From the NCBI GenBank assembly GCA_002633005.1, contig NMRA01000114.1, forward strand, positions 336,835 through 400,834: DNA of 64,000 nucleotides, written 5' to 3'. Below, one piece after another: positions 1-10,969 of the stretch. Under the pieces are notes generated by a model. The model searched no databases and was not told where the DNA came from. It saw only the letters and a program-made list of their open reading frames with translations. The DNA comes from Phoronis australis. Its lineage: Eukaryota; Phoronida; Phoronidae. The first letter of the stretch is position 1. Every line of letters starts with the position of its first letter. The translations under genes and the position numbers were made by a program.

Positions 1-181
1 CTGCCGGCCAACCAGTTAAGATAGTATTAGCAAACTGCCCTTATGAAACTGCAACGGTTGAGATCAGTTCGCATTCCTATAAAATTTACCCAGTTACAGA
101 CAGTCCCATTAATTTTAATTGCTAAGAGCTCGCCAGCTCATTGGCCATATTGGATCGCTCTTGTATACCTTCTATCTTCAT

Positions 182-240
182 AGACAGCGACCACCGTCTC
201 TACTGGCAGTGCCAGGCAGTAGAGACGGTGGTCGCTATCT
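182..240. repeat. Short near-perfect inverted repeat (hairpin)
   Basis: Arms at 186-205 and 217-236 are exact reverse complements over 20 bp with an 11-nt loop. After one mismatch the pairing continues for three more bases. The sequence could be a tiny palindromic MITE or a small-RNA precursor-like hairpin. Nothing else nearby tells these apart. Confidence 0.8.
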
Positions 241-812
241 TTCACAAGTTTCACATCAGTGCTTTTCTGACAGGACGGCGGAAAATCTGTCGTGCAGAAT
301 TTTTCACGGATGTCAGCGCACAGCTTTGGAATAATGTGTTCACAAATTATCCAAACAAGAGAGTAGAACAAATTGCTGGGTGCAACACGTGTAAAAATTA
401 CAATTTACCTGTAATCAAAGCAACCTTATTGGACAGTTTGCATTCCGCCATCTTGGCCGTCATGTGACTGATCACGTGCCGTTTATAAATGTGAACTGGA
501 CGCAAGAGTTCATCTACCCTCTGACACAGCGCCACCTATATTGCAAAGTGGTAGGCAGGTTGAGGTCCGTTGCAGCTAACATTCCTCTAAATGAAGTCCG
601 AATTCTTCTATAACGAGTTGAGTGTTTATTTCTTTCGCCCATATTCCTTATGAACATCAGTTCAGAATTTTGCACTTCGGTGAATGTGCGTCCACTGTCT
701 GCGGCTTTATCTAGTGACTACGTAAAGATATGACAGAAATTCTCAAGTTCAGTCGTCAGAGCAGCCCCCATTGTGGACCATTCATGAGAAAGTGAAATGG
801 ACCATTATGGTT
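241..812. other. Unassigned non-coding stretch
   Basis: No open frame here shows family resemblance, splice-phase continuity or coding character. No repeat partner was seen inside the window. Confidence 0.5.
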
Positions 813-930
813 CAGTGGCGGATCTACGGTATCACAAGGGGGGCCCAACATTTTGGCTATAAACATTTGGTCCAAGCGCGATTGTAGATGTGCATAGCAC
901 CGAATGGGGGGCAAACCCCCCTCCCGACCA
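813..930 (+). mobile_element. hAT-like transposon terminus (solo)
   Basis: The stretch starts CAGTGGCGGATC and is followed by G-run and C-run segments (835-845, 905-925). This resembles the widespread hAT-type termini reading CAGTGGCGGA. Reverse-complement ends of the same kind occur at 27785 and 34341, and a diverged start occurs at 15431. No transposase and no matching partner end were found, so it is a fragment. The superfamily assignment rests on the terminus only. Confidence 0.4.
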
Positions 931-1032
931 GGAAATTTTTCTGTTTTTTCCTCTAAAAATCAAGCATTTTCCTTGATTCCCGAAGTTTTATCCAAGAAAA
1001 AAGAAAAATACGAAGAATGTGTCAACCAACAA

Positions 1033-1112
1033 AAACTCCAAGAACTACGGATTCGAACTCACGCCCTTGCTAGTATAGCGCGCGTGCTTAACCCCTACAA
1101 CACCACGATTTA
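1033..1112 (-). repeat. tRNA-like sequence (SINE head or tRNA pseudogene)
   Basis: On the minus strand there is a good B box, GAGTTCGAATCC, preceded at tRNA-like distance by an A-box-like TGTAGGGGTTAAGC. The T-stem pairs poorly and no clean cloverleaf forms, so a functional tRNA is unlikely. A SINE head or a tRNA pseudogene fits better. Confidence 0.45.
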
Positions 1113-1354
1113 ACTTTTAATTTGAAACTAAGACCTACTTATTTATGGTCCACAGCGTTTGCGCGCGAAAACTCCTTCTTTTTGTAATGCTCATTACATG
1201 TTTTTGTGCAATCGGTTCGTAACATATTTGTTGTATTTAAAATAGTCTTCAATTGCCCAAAAGATCAAATCCGTTTTTTGTGTTGGCAATAATGACGCGA
1301 TTGCTTTGGAAATCGTCTTTTAAGTTAAGGTTTGACAAAGAGAGAATTATGAGT

Positions 1355-1530
1355 TTCTGAGTGATTCACTAAGGCTTCGATTAAAATTGACATCTTACCA
1401 AAAGCGTCTGTTTTTTTCACCATCACTCTAATTCCAGTTTCTTTAAAAAATGAAGAAATTTTCTTCATTGCACAGTGGAGCAGACGACGGAAACGGAGTC
1501 GTAGTGCCCAGCGCCACTGCCGGTCGCCTG
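1355..1530 (+). repeat. Dispersed repeat, copy 1
   Basis: About 170 bp match 29358-29525 in the same orientation with roughly 85-90 percent identity by eye. The shared part includes the stretch around CATTGCACAGTGGAGCAGAC. The family is unknown. Confidence 0.75.
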
Positions 1531-1599
1531 AGATATCACGGGAGAGCCTAAACTTAGCCATAGTTCCGTTACGATTGCGACGTGTTCCGAATTTGACAC

Positions 1600-1614
1600 N
1601 CCCCCCCCCCCCCC
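1600..1614. other. Assembly N followed by poly-C
   Basis: A single N is followed by a run of C. It is a sequencing or assembly discontinuity at a homopolymer. Reading frames crossing it are unreliable. Confidence 0.8.
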
Positions 1615-1891
1615 TAAGTCGGCCTATGTGGTTCAATTCTAAGCTTGTTGTAGGTAATAGGTACTTGAGGTTATGGAAAGTAACGGTATGATAATTGCAA
1701 GCCTATGTTCATGACTTAGATCATTCACAGGGACGAGACCCATAGACATCACATATTAACTGTATGACGAGACCTCAGCCACTTGATCATGTGCCGCAGA
1801 GCACTAACGCCATAAATGTAATTGTTACATTTTACGTCATTGCTATATTTTATGTTGCTAGGCCTCTCCTAAACTGTAACAACTTGGTACT

Positions 1892-2477
1892 TCCCATACT
1901 GTACGCGTTGAATCTGTCGAGGGAAATACGGCCATGTAATAAAGTTTTCCGTATTCACCTCTCGCACCACTTCAACAGTGACCTCTGACATGGAAAGTTC
2001 AAAAGATATGTCAATGTCGACTCGACGTCGTTAGCCGGTTCGATCACCAAACGTTCGGGAAATAGTTTAAAGTAATACAATTAAGTAACGTTCAACATAC
2101 AATCAGGTCTCAATCGTAACATCTGGAACAGGACAGTTAATTGCTAGTTCTGTCTCAGTTTTCATTTGCTAAATATTTTATCGTCTGCAACTCTGGTGCT
2201 GATTCATCGCTAACTACAATATCAAATATTGTTGTTATTTAACTATTTTCAGGAGATGTTATAAGTTCAATGAAAAGTTACCCTTGTTTTCGTCTTTGTT
2301 ATCTCTTTTCAAGAAATAAATCGTCACATTTAAAACTGTACTTTTACTAGAGAAAACTTGCTGCCTAACGCGCAAGTACATACATAAGGATGTGATCCAC
2401 CACGTGAACAGTCTGAATGACGTAAAAAATCAGCGGAAAAAATGAAAGAAACTTAGGAATTCGAAGCGTATGGGATA
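1892..2477 (+). mobile_element. MITE-like element, family A copy 1
   Basis: This is one of three related copies of about 550-590 bp; the others are at 3185 and 14634. The family has ends that are inverted repeats of TATCCCATACGC. The 3' end here (GCGTATGGGATA) is intact, while the 5' end carries small changes. There is no coding capacity. The short terminal repeats and uniform length fit a non-autonomous DNA transposon. Confidence 0.7.
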
Positions 2478-2508
2478 GGCCTAAGTACAATACGTAGGCT
2501 ACCTCGAT

Positions 2509-2621
2509 TGGCGTACATGAAGTAATATCACACTCTACATTATTCCGCGTATCAACCTCGACCTTTGGTCTCGGTCGATACGCGTAATAATGTCTCGTGA
2601 AATATTACTTCATGTACGCCA
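2509..2621. mobile_element. Palindromic MITE-like element
   Basis: Outer arms 2509-2528 and 2602-2621 are exact reverse complements. Inner arms 2538-2554 and 2576-2592 pair with one mismatch, so almost the whole 113 bp folds into a hairpin. A half copy of the same sequence lies at about 3750-3807. Both sit just downstream of a family A element. Confidence 0.75.
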
Positions 2622-3184
2622 CTCTCGGTACGGTTTGTGTATTTACATTACGGCGTTCTCCCGTTGAGTCTTACTTGTTAAGTTGTATATCACAACAACT
2701 TGGGCGGATGACTGCTGTAGCCAATATCTTACACTGACGACTGATTAAGTCCATTCTTGCAATTAGGGTTGGAGAGTCAGCTCACTTTTGCTCGATAATT
2801 GTTCTAATCTCCAATAAGTTCACTGGGCTGTGCTGTTAAAAATAAGTTAAGTTAGACAATGTTTGAACGTAAACCAATGACTTTTCTGAATTGCCCTTCA
2901 AATACTGTTCAAGCTTATATTTTTTGAATCACCAAAATCGCCCAACTACAATCGAAGTTAAGACAATCTATTCTGTCCAGACGTACCAACGTAAAGGGTT
3001 TGACTGTGTTCACATCTGATCGGTTATAAGCCTGGTAGATAATTTATCTGCATGTTAATTGTCCTACCAGACAAAAGACTATGCTCGGCATTTTACAAAG
3101 GAGATAGATGTTATCACACGCTCACAATCGCTGTACTGAACGGGAGAACGCCCTAATAATCCTTAAAAAACTGTCATTTATTTT
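2622..3184. other. Unassigned non-coding stretch
   Basis: No coding sequence or repeat was recognised between the palindromic element and the second family A copy. Confidence 0.45.
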
Positions 3185-3738
3185 TATCCCATACGCGTTG
3201 AATCTGTCGAGGGAAATACGGCCGTGTAATAAAGTTTTCCGTATTCACCTCCCGCACTACTTCAACAGTGACCTCTGACATGGAAAGCTCAAAAAGGTAG
3301 GTCAATGTCGACTCGACGTCTTCAGCCGGTTCGATCATCAAACTTTCCGAATATAGTTTAAAGTAATACAGTTGCAACAGTGTAACTAACACTCGACATG
3401 CAACCAGGCCCTAAACGTAAAACCTGGAACAAAATTGTTAATTATACGACACTTATGTCTCAGTTTTCAATTGCTGATTACTATATAGTGTGCAACTCAG
3501 GCGCCCATTCCTAGGAAATTAAAATATCAAATGTTGTTTTTTAACTATTTTCAGGAGATGTTAAAAGTTCACTGCACAGTTGCCGTTGTTTTCATCTTTG
3601 ATACCTCTTTTCAAGAAATAAGTCGTTACTTTTAAAACTGTTTCTTTTACAAGAGATCCACCATTTGAACAGTCTGGGTGAAGTACTTGAAAAATCTGCC
3701 GAAAAAGTGTAAGGAACTTAGGAATTCGAAGCGTATGG
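3185..3738 (+). mobile_element. MITE-like element, family A copy 2
   Basis: It begins TATCCCATACGC and ends GCGTATGG, so both terminal inverted repeats are recognisable. The interior aligns with 1892-2477 and 14634-15223 along its length with point changes and small indels. It is non-coding. Confidence 0.75.
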
Positions 3739-3810
3739 TTCGGTCTCGGTCGATACGCGGAATAATATCTCGTGGCCGGGATATTACTTCATGTACGCCA
3801 CTCTCTGTAC
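3739..3810 (+). repeat. Half copy of the palindromic element
   Basis: It matches 2565-2628, including the arm ATATTACTTCATGTACGCCA. The left half of the palindrome is missing, so it is a truncated copy abutting the family A element. Confidence 0.65.
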
Positions 3811-4845
3811 GTTTTGTGTATATATGACCCCAATGAGGTTATTTTTCATTGTAGTTCTCGTTAGATTTAGACCCCATTAAAAGGCTTATTGGGGCACCAC
3901 GAAAATACGTCCCACTGGCGGCGATCTTCCAATAGTTTGATATTTTCCCTGTCGACTGATTAGCTCTTAAAAAACGCAGGCGGGGGGCGCCAGGGTTAAG
4001 CCGTGACAACCGACCTAAGTTTGGGGCCGGGGACAGTTAAGAAAGGAAAGATTGCGAAATAAGGATAAGAGAGAAAATTGAAGAGAACATTTAAGAACTC
4101 AGCATCACTGCATGGTTTACATTTTGAAGACACTGGCCAGGACATTGTCGTTAGGGTCTCCGCTTTTGCAACACAGATCGTATTAACGCACTTGAAAACG
4201 TGCACAAAGTCAGTCATACATATATTTCGAAAAACCGAAAAAATTTGTAAAGCGAAGCTTTTACAGAGCGTACTAGTTTACTGGATTTTTAAATTCAATA
4301 AGCCAATTTTGCGAATGCAAAACTATATTTTTCCAGATGTCCTTCATAGGCAAGGGATAACAAAGACAATTTTCGGTTAATTTTCTCTCGAAGCTGTATA
4401 TTACTTGAGAAAAATTGATGACCTGACAGATAATATCAATTGTTGCGCATTTCCTTATACTTTAAAGTATAGATATTTTCAAATTTAGGGGCCTCGCCCT
4501 TGAAGGAGGCCACTGATGACATTCAAGTGGCCACCCTTTTAGTGGTTTTAATGACAAGTTCTTAAGGGGCAGCTCACGGAGAGAGGGCCCAATGTTGGTA
4601 TCGATTACCTCTATTTTCCTGTTTTTGGTGAAATCGTGCATCCGGCTTTCGTGCTGAAGGAGCTCACTCCCTACGTCGCTTTGGGACCACACGGCGGTGA
4701 AATGCAGTGTCACCCTTTGTTCCATGCTTAATGATGTTTAGCCTTTCATGTTAAGGTGTCCCATTTCAGACGGTACCCTCTCGCGGTGGAGCAGTTCGGG
4801 GGAAATGTCCCTTTGGGTGACGAGTTTCGGACCGACCCGAATATC
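3811..4845. other. No recognisable gene
   Basis: A few frames of about 100 codons are open here (for example 4078-4380 plus and 4462-4725 minus). None shows a known motif, splice context or supporting neighbour, so I do not call them. Confidence 0.5.
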
Positions 4846-4849
4846 GCTG

Positions 4850-5610
4850 TGCCCCTAGTGGCAATTTTAGTTTTTTACGCCTTCCTCTGTATCTTCAAAG
4901 TTCCTCAACCGATTTTCATGAAATTTGGCACATAGGCATGTGTTAATGTGTTGACGCTATCCTCCCGTTTTTGGATGGATTCGAGCCAATTTGCGCCATC
5001 TAGTGACCATCTTTACTATTTTCGAGTTCGTTTTTGGCGTCCGCCCCTCTATCAACCAAACCACTCTAAGGATGATTGTGAAAATTGGCATGTACGTTTT
5101 TACTATGAAGAAGACGGTTGACGATGATTTCCCGACGACTTTGACTACTGTGGCATCTCCTAGTGGAAGTTTTGGTGTTTTTTTGAGCCCATGGCTGTAA
5201 ACCATTGGCAGGATCTTTACTAAACTTAGGAAATGTGTTGATATGACGTCGACAATGGCTGACAACGACTTTCGAAGGGATCTGATTTTCGGTGTGCCCC
5301 CTAGTGGCAATTTTAGTTTTTTGTGCTTACCTCTGTATCTTCAAAGATCCTCTACGTATTTTCATAAAATATGGCGTATAGGCATCTGTTAGTCAGATGA
5401 TACTATCCGCCCATTTTCGGATGGATTTGACGTAGTTTGCGCCACGTAGTGGCCATTTTTTACTGTTTTTTAGTCTGGTTTTGGCGTCCACCACTCTATC
5501 AACCAAACCGCTTTAAGGGTGATTGTGAAAATTGGCATGTATGTTCTTACTATGAAGAATACAGCTGACGATGATTTTCCAACGACTTCGACTACTGTGG
5601 CGCCTATGCT
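4850..5610 (+). repeat. Two diverged tandem copies of about 440 bp
   Basis: The stretch from about 4850 to 5170 is repeated from about 5292 to 5605. Landmarks are CCCCTAGTGGCAATTTTAG, CTATCAACCAAACC and GTGAAAATTGGCATGTA. Similarity is about 85 percent by eye, with no continuous shared frame. Confidence 0.8.
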
Positions 5611-5629
5611 GATGTATTTGTTGAGGAGG

Positions 5630-7345
5630 TGTTTATGCTAAGAGGGCCTTAGAGAGATCGATAAATTTTGTCTAAGGATTTTGACCTCTGGCTAGAAAAC
5701 TATGTATTTTGTCAACAAGTTCAAGAGCAGCAAGCTCAGTAGAAAAATTCGCGCGAAAACCATATTGATGGTTGTAGAGAATTTTATATTTATTTAGAAA
5801 TGTATGAAACTGCTCATGCACAATTTTCTCAAATAATTTAGAAATGGATCATTTCCTTTGAAGACTGGAATTATTTTTGAAATATTAAATTGATGAGGAA
5901 AGACGCCCTGCATAAGCGATTGATTGATTAGAAAAGTGAGGGCAGGTGAAAGTTCGTCGGTACAAAGTTTTATGAGTGCTGTTGATATATTGTCATGTCC
6001 CGTGCTTGCAGTGTGTTTTAGATATTTGGTTGTACTCTTTACTTTTTGTGCATGAGTGTGTACAAACTTGACGATGTAGGGCGATCGCGTGTTTAAAACT
6101 TGAATGACGTATCAGTCTGGGGCAGTTGGGAAGCACATTTTGGCCCAACGTTAATAAAGAAGTCGTTAAATTCATTAGCAATGTTAAGTTTGCGTAAGGG
6201 TGTGCAACCTGTTTGAGATTTAATAATGGAAGATGCTTTAACATCAGAGTCAATAAGAACAGACTTAATAGTCTGTTATGTCATCGTTATGTCGTTTTTA
6301 AATTTGGTAACTTCCCTATACATCTGTTTAGCATATGTAATTGTGGTTTTCAATAAGTTGCTGTATAATTTAAAATTATTCTATATTACACCAAAGTTGT
6401 GACTGTGTTTAGGTGTGAAGGTAAGTTGTCTGTACAATTTGTCTTTAAATTTTATTGATTTCATGTTGTTATCCATGCATTTATTTTACGTCTGTATTTG
6501 TTGAATTATTTGGTTTTGTAGGGGAAGTGTTTGTTGATTAAATCAGTTAGAGTTCGAGAGAAATATTGTAATTTGCGTTAATTTCGTTATCCTCATTGAG
6601 TATGGGTTGGTCATTTATTAAGTTAATAAGTACTTCTTTGAGATCATGTATTGACCGTTCATTCAATAGAGTATGTGTCTTATGTCTTTATGGTTTGTTT
6701 TAGTGTCAATTACAATAAACGTGGGGTAGTGGTCAGATAGAGACGATAGTAGAATTCCAGCGTCAGACTGTTCCAGCATACAGAAATGTTTTTTTCCATA
6801 AATGTGGTCGATAAGTGTGGCAGAGTGATCGGTAAATCTAATGGGAAGAGTAATTTCAGGATAGTAACAATGAGTTATAATTACATCAAAAAATTCGTGT
6901 GTCATGTTGGAGTTTAAGTTTATAAGGTTAATGGTGGAGTGCCCCAAGATAATTATTTCTTTGTTATATGAAGCCAGATTGGCTAGTTCAATGGTATATC
7001 CAAGGAGGAATAGATCGGCGTGTCTGAATTCATTTAAGGGTGGTCTGTATACATATTTTTAAAACAATAGTCAATGGTGTATTATCAGGCGTTCTTACAT
7101 GCCCTACTAGTCCTTCCCATGTAGTAAAGTTGTTAAGTTTAATAACCTTTCTAATTTCTAAGTAGTCTTTAACATATATGATGAGACCTCCGTGACGAGA
7201 ACAGGACTCGTGAGATGACATTGATACAATAGAATAGCCCTAAAGTTGAAATTCGGGTTATGATTTTCGCTTATGCAGGTTTCCTGGAGGCAGATGATGT
7301 CAATAGACGAGTGTGTAGAAGTAGTATTTGCTTTATATATCATTG
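5630..7345 (-). mobile_element. Degraded non-LTR retrotransposon (LINE)
   Basis: Read on the minus strand, frames between 7343 and 6663 carry pieces of an exonuclease-endonuclease-phosphatase domain. These include IICLQET, a glycine-rich GGLIIYVKD, TDHSATLIDHIY and the terminal SDHYPTFIV. Between about 5990 and 5850 comes the start of a reverse transcriptase, with LSPALTFLINQSLMQGVFP followed by a KIIPVF motif. Order and spacing fit ORF2 of a CR1/Jockey-like LINE with N-terminal endonuclease and central reverse transcriptase. Several frameshifts and stops separate the pieces and the catalytic YxDD region is absent, so it is a dead 5' fragment. The exact clade is not assigned. Confidence 0.8.
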
Positions 7346-8482
7346 TCTGAAATTCTACAAACTTGGAAATGATAGATTGTGTATGAACACTTAGTATGCT
7401 TAACTTGAGTTTATTGTACTTAAGATAATTTTTGAAACCACATAGTGTAGTGAATTGCGTATGTTGATGAAACTGCCTTCATCATTCTGTTTCAGTTTGT
7501 TGATTATGTTGTAGTTGTCGTTTCCACCACAGGCGTTTAGCGCCTCATTGAAATCTAGAGACATGTCACCAATCATGTTATAGGTTCATTCATGGAGGAC
7601 GAAATGTTACAACTGCGCTGCTCTTCAACAATGTCAGGCCAACTTGAAAGGTGAAAGATTGTGATCTACTATTAAAATTAACGGACATATAAATTCTACA
7701 CATACTATCAAGAGTACCTAACATCGATAAGCTATTGTAATAGAGCCTCAACTTTCCATTAGTAATTGGAGAGCAAGCAGAAACCAAATGTCACTTTCCT
7801 GCATACAATACTGTGACACGTGTTTATCACTCCAAATGTCTTGGAAAAACTCCTACTACGTAGTTTGATAGGTTGTCGAGGGGTGACACTAAGACTGGTG
7901 CTGAAATGCTATCAGAGGCCACATCATTCATGGCAAGGCCACAGATCGGTGCGTATAAAGAATGACTGGCGGGCTTCTGGATTGTTGACTTATTTTGCCG
8001 AGAAATCGTGGGTTGTCAGGAACAAGATTCCATTTCGAACAAAAATGACAAAATGAAAATGAAGCAATGAAATTAGGCTGTATTTGATGACTACAACACA
8101 CGTATGGGCCGCTTTTTATGCAAAAAACATCAAATTGTATATTCAATTCCATTTAATGAACTTAATGCCAACTGCACAACAATTCAATCCTATTGTAACA
8201 AAGCAAGTCTCCACTGAGCATCAAAAATGTGTATTTCACCTCATCATGCATATGTTCAGTTCAGTTACCCATGATAACGATCAATTTCATGTAGGCAAAG
8301 GAAGGAAACACCATTCTCCTAAGCCTGTCGCTAGCGAAGTGCCCGACACCTACAGTCGCGCCCGCATGCCCACGTAAAAAAGGCGCACTGAGACGCAACA
8401 AAGACAATAGCATAAGAATAACTGAGCATTTGCAACTAAATAAGAATAACAATAAGCCGCAAGTTGCGAACGTCCCGTTTAC
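7346..8482. other. No recognisable gene
   Basis: The stretch up to about 7590 may be further LINE 5' sequence. The rest contains only short frames without supporting features. Confidence 0.45.
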
Positions 8483-10235
8483 TATCTTGCGCATTCAATG
8501 CTATTACATCAATTCAATCCACACTCGTCGATCCAATATCGTGAATTCAATGCTGTTTTGTGTATTCTAACCTGTTTTGTGAATTCAATGCTTTTACATC
8601 TATTGGGTTTCGTCTATAGTATCGTGTAGTGAATTCAGTCCCGTTTGATGAATTCAATTCAGTTTCGTCGATTTTGTTTCGTCAATCTTAGCGGCCTATG
8701 GGCAACTAACTATTGATTTCGTGTATTCTAGCCTGTCGTGAATTCAATCCTATTTTGTCGATTATGTTTCGTCAATCCTGGCCGCCTATGGACGAAACCA
8801 ATGTGTCACATGTGCGCATGTTTTTTAAGTTTCCCGGATGTATGCGTCTTGCCTAACGTCTGCTGTGACACTCGTCAGAAGCGATGCAAGAGTTGTTTCT
8901 GACAATGTCACAGAGAAAACTGCTGTCAAATGTCATTGGTCCTTTGACCAATGCAGATGACCAGCTGCAAAAATGTCAACAACTGGCCTCACACAATCCC
9001 CGATCCAGCGGAATCTGGTGGCTACTTCAGTCGGCTCTGAGGGACACTACGACAGAAAACTTAACGTCAACTGTTTTTTAATGTTTTATATGAAATATTC
9101 AGTACAATAAATATACAAACCCGGAAAGCGCCAAGAGCTATTGTATCTGGGTTACATAGAAATCTATATACAATTATACACAAATACATAAATTAAAAAA
9201 CTGATGCTAAGATTACAATGACATATGCTAATAAATGTAAATAAATCATTTTCATGCACAATAAGCTATTTTACACGTCTACAATTTGATCGACTCACAC
9301 AAAGAGATTTAATATTAAAAAGAAATTTTATACTATATCGAATAAAACCTTATTTTCACTGTGATCGAGATCTTTACATTCATTTAGAAAAAAATAATTT
9401 TTATACACTTGAGGAAGATCTGAATATTTTTTGTAAACATTGGGGGTATTGTTCGAGTGTATCTCTTGCTCCCCGTATACTGCACAAGCAAAGAAAACAA
9501 CTGATGCGAAACCCACCAGTGCCTCCGGATCCGCCGTGATTTCAAGCACTGCATGTGCACCTAGCAACAGGATAAGTACTTGTGTGTTTCTAGTTCCATT
9601 TGTGATATTGTTCGTGCTAAAGTTTTATCACACCAGTTTAAAAACACTCACTAGTAGATCGTAGGCGAGAAATGTCATAAGTCAAACAGGAAGTTTCTGC
9701 CTATAAAAAGGGATTTACTCCGGGGTGTCTTCGCTAAAAGTATATGTGTCAGCCTCCGCCTACTCACAAACGCACATTATTCGCGTGATAAGGGCAAAAC
9801 CACATCTTCTGTCCCTGAAACATCCAACATTCTCCGAAGCAAATGCTGCAACCTATACAGGAAATCGTCATCGAACTGCTAAAGTTCTCAAAGATATGTT
9901 ATAAACGTTTCTATTTCGAGAGACTTGTCGTCGACATCTCCAGCTGGAAGTTATTGCCAAAGAGCACATATCCTTGCCTATGTGCATGTGCACATGCGAT
10001 ATATTAGTTGTGTAATTAGGCCGCCAGGATTGACGAAACAGAATTGATGAAACTGGATTGAATTCATGAAACGGGATTGAATTCACAACACGATAGGATA
10101 GACGAAACAGAATCGATTAAACAGCACAGAATTCAGTAAACAGGATAGAATATACAAAACAGCATTGAGTTCACGATATTGAATCGACGAGTGTGGATTG
10201 AATTGATGTAATATCATTGAATACACAAGATAGGA
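8483..10235. mobile_element. Large inverted-repeat element with repeated arms
   Basis: A left arm at about 8483-8790 and a right arm at about 10016-10235 are inverted copies. The inner ends read GTCAATCCTGGCCGCC and GGCCGCCAGGATTGAC. Each arm consists of degenerate units built on GAATTCAATNCTGTTTTGT. The 1.2-kb interior has frames of 65 and 104 codons (8884-9081, 9225-9539) with no family resemblance I can name. The structure suggests a foldback-type DNA transposon. No clear target duplication was seen. Confidence 0.65.
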
Positions 10236-10312
10236 TTGAATTGTAGCATCGAGTTCATGAAATGGAATTGAAAATACAATTTGAAGTTTTTGCAGAAATG
10301 GCCGACCATACA
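10236..10312 (+). repeat. Flanking repeat shared with 15328-15398
   Basis: Sequence just outside the right arm, from GAGTTCATGAAATGGAATTG to GGCCGACCATAC, recurs at 15328-15398 with several changes. The inverted-repeat element may therefore be longer than its obvious arms. Confidence 0.6.
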
Positions 10313-10465
10313 CGCGATCAAAACGCAGTAGAGCAGACAACCGGAAATTCACAGTGCAAAATCTCGCGGCTAGTCTTGTAAAATCTCGGAGTCGCAAGAT
10401 CTAACTCTAGAATCCATAGGTCACGTGCGGGATTTGGCACTCCAATTTTAGATTTCGTGGTTTCG

Positions 10466-10969
10466 TTAAATATTGGTGGTGCTGGTGCTGACTGGGTCAT
10501 ATGAAGCTAAACCGTTCTCCAAGGCGCCTTCCTCTTCGTGAATTTCCGCACGAACTGTTAGCTCGCAGTCCATCCTCTCGTTCTCCAGCGTTGGGAGTAT
10601 GTACACACCTCTCTGCGACATCGACCAAATATGTATGTCATCGATAGACGGCGATCGTTGTGAGTTGTTCTCAGCGTGTATCTCTTCCACGTCGTTCTCG
10701 CCGTTTCGCGTGTTACTGAGATTATTTCTTGGCAGCAGCCAGTGGCACAGTTTCCTCAATTGGTTCTTGACTTTCTTCATTTCCATTTTGACGAAGGGAT
10801 TGTAAAACGAGTATATTATTGGGTTGTACCCAGCCGAGCATTTGCACAGCAACACTGGTAACACAGTTAACCGTACAGGCAGTTCCGTGTCGCTGAATGC
10901 CGTCCAGAAACTGAAAACGGCATAAGGGAACCAGGCGAATATGAAACCCATGCAAAGAATGAACGATAT
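10466..10969 (-). CDS. Opsin terminal exon (TM6, TM7, cytoplasmic tail)
   Basis: The acceptor is CTATTTTACAG, phase 0, and the exon runs 167 codons to a stop at 10466. TM6 reads ISFILCMGFIFAWFPYAV with the conserved Trp and Pro. TM7 carries the retinal lysine and NPIIY, followed by SFYNPF at the G-protein-facing tripeptide position (Asn-Pro-Phe rather than Asn-Lys-Gln). The tail has a basic stretch after TM7, then acidic and Ser/Asn-rich sequence. Confidence 0.93.
   Translation of the reverse strand: MSFILCMGFIFAWFPYAVFSFWTAFSDTELPVRLTVLPVLLCKCSAGYNPIIYSFYNPFVKMEMKKVKNQLRKLCHWLLPRNNLSNTRNGENDVEEIHAENNSQRSPSIDDIHIWSMSQRGVYILPTLENERMDCELTVRAEIHEEEGALENGLASYDPVSTSTTNI

Noticed and set aside
141-467. 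108-codon plus-strand frame over the hairpin
   Set aside because: It crosses a perfect inverted repeat, overlaps frames on both strands, and shows no motif or splice context.
1033-1112. Functional tRNA gene
   Set aside because: The boxes are recognisable but the T-stem and anticodon arm do not pair; a SINE or pseudogene is more likely.
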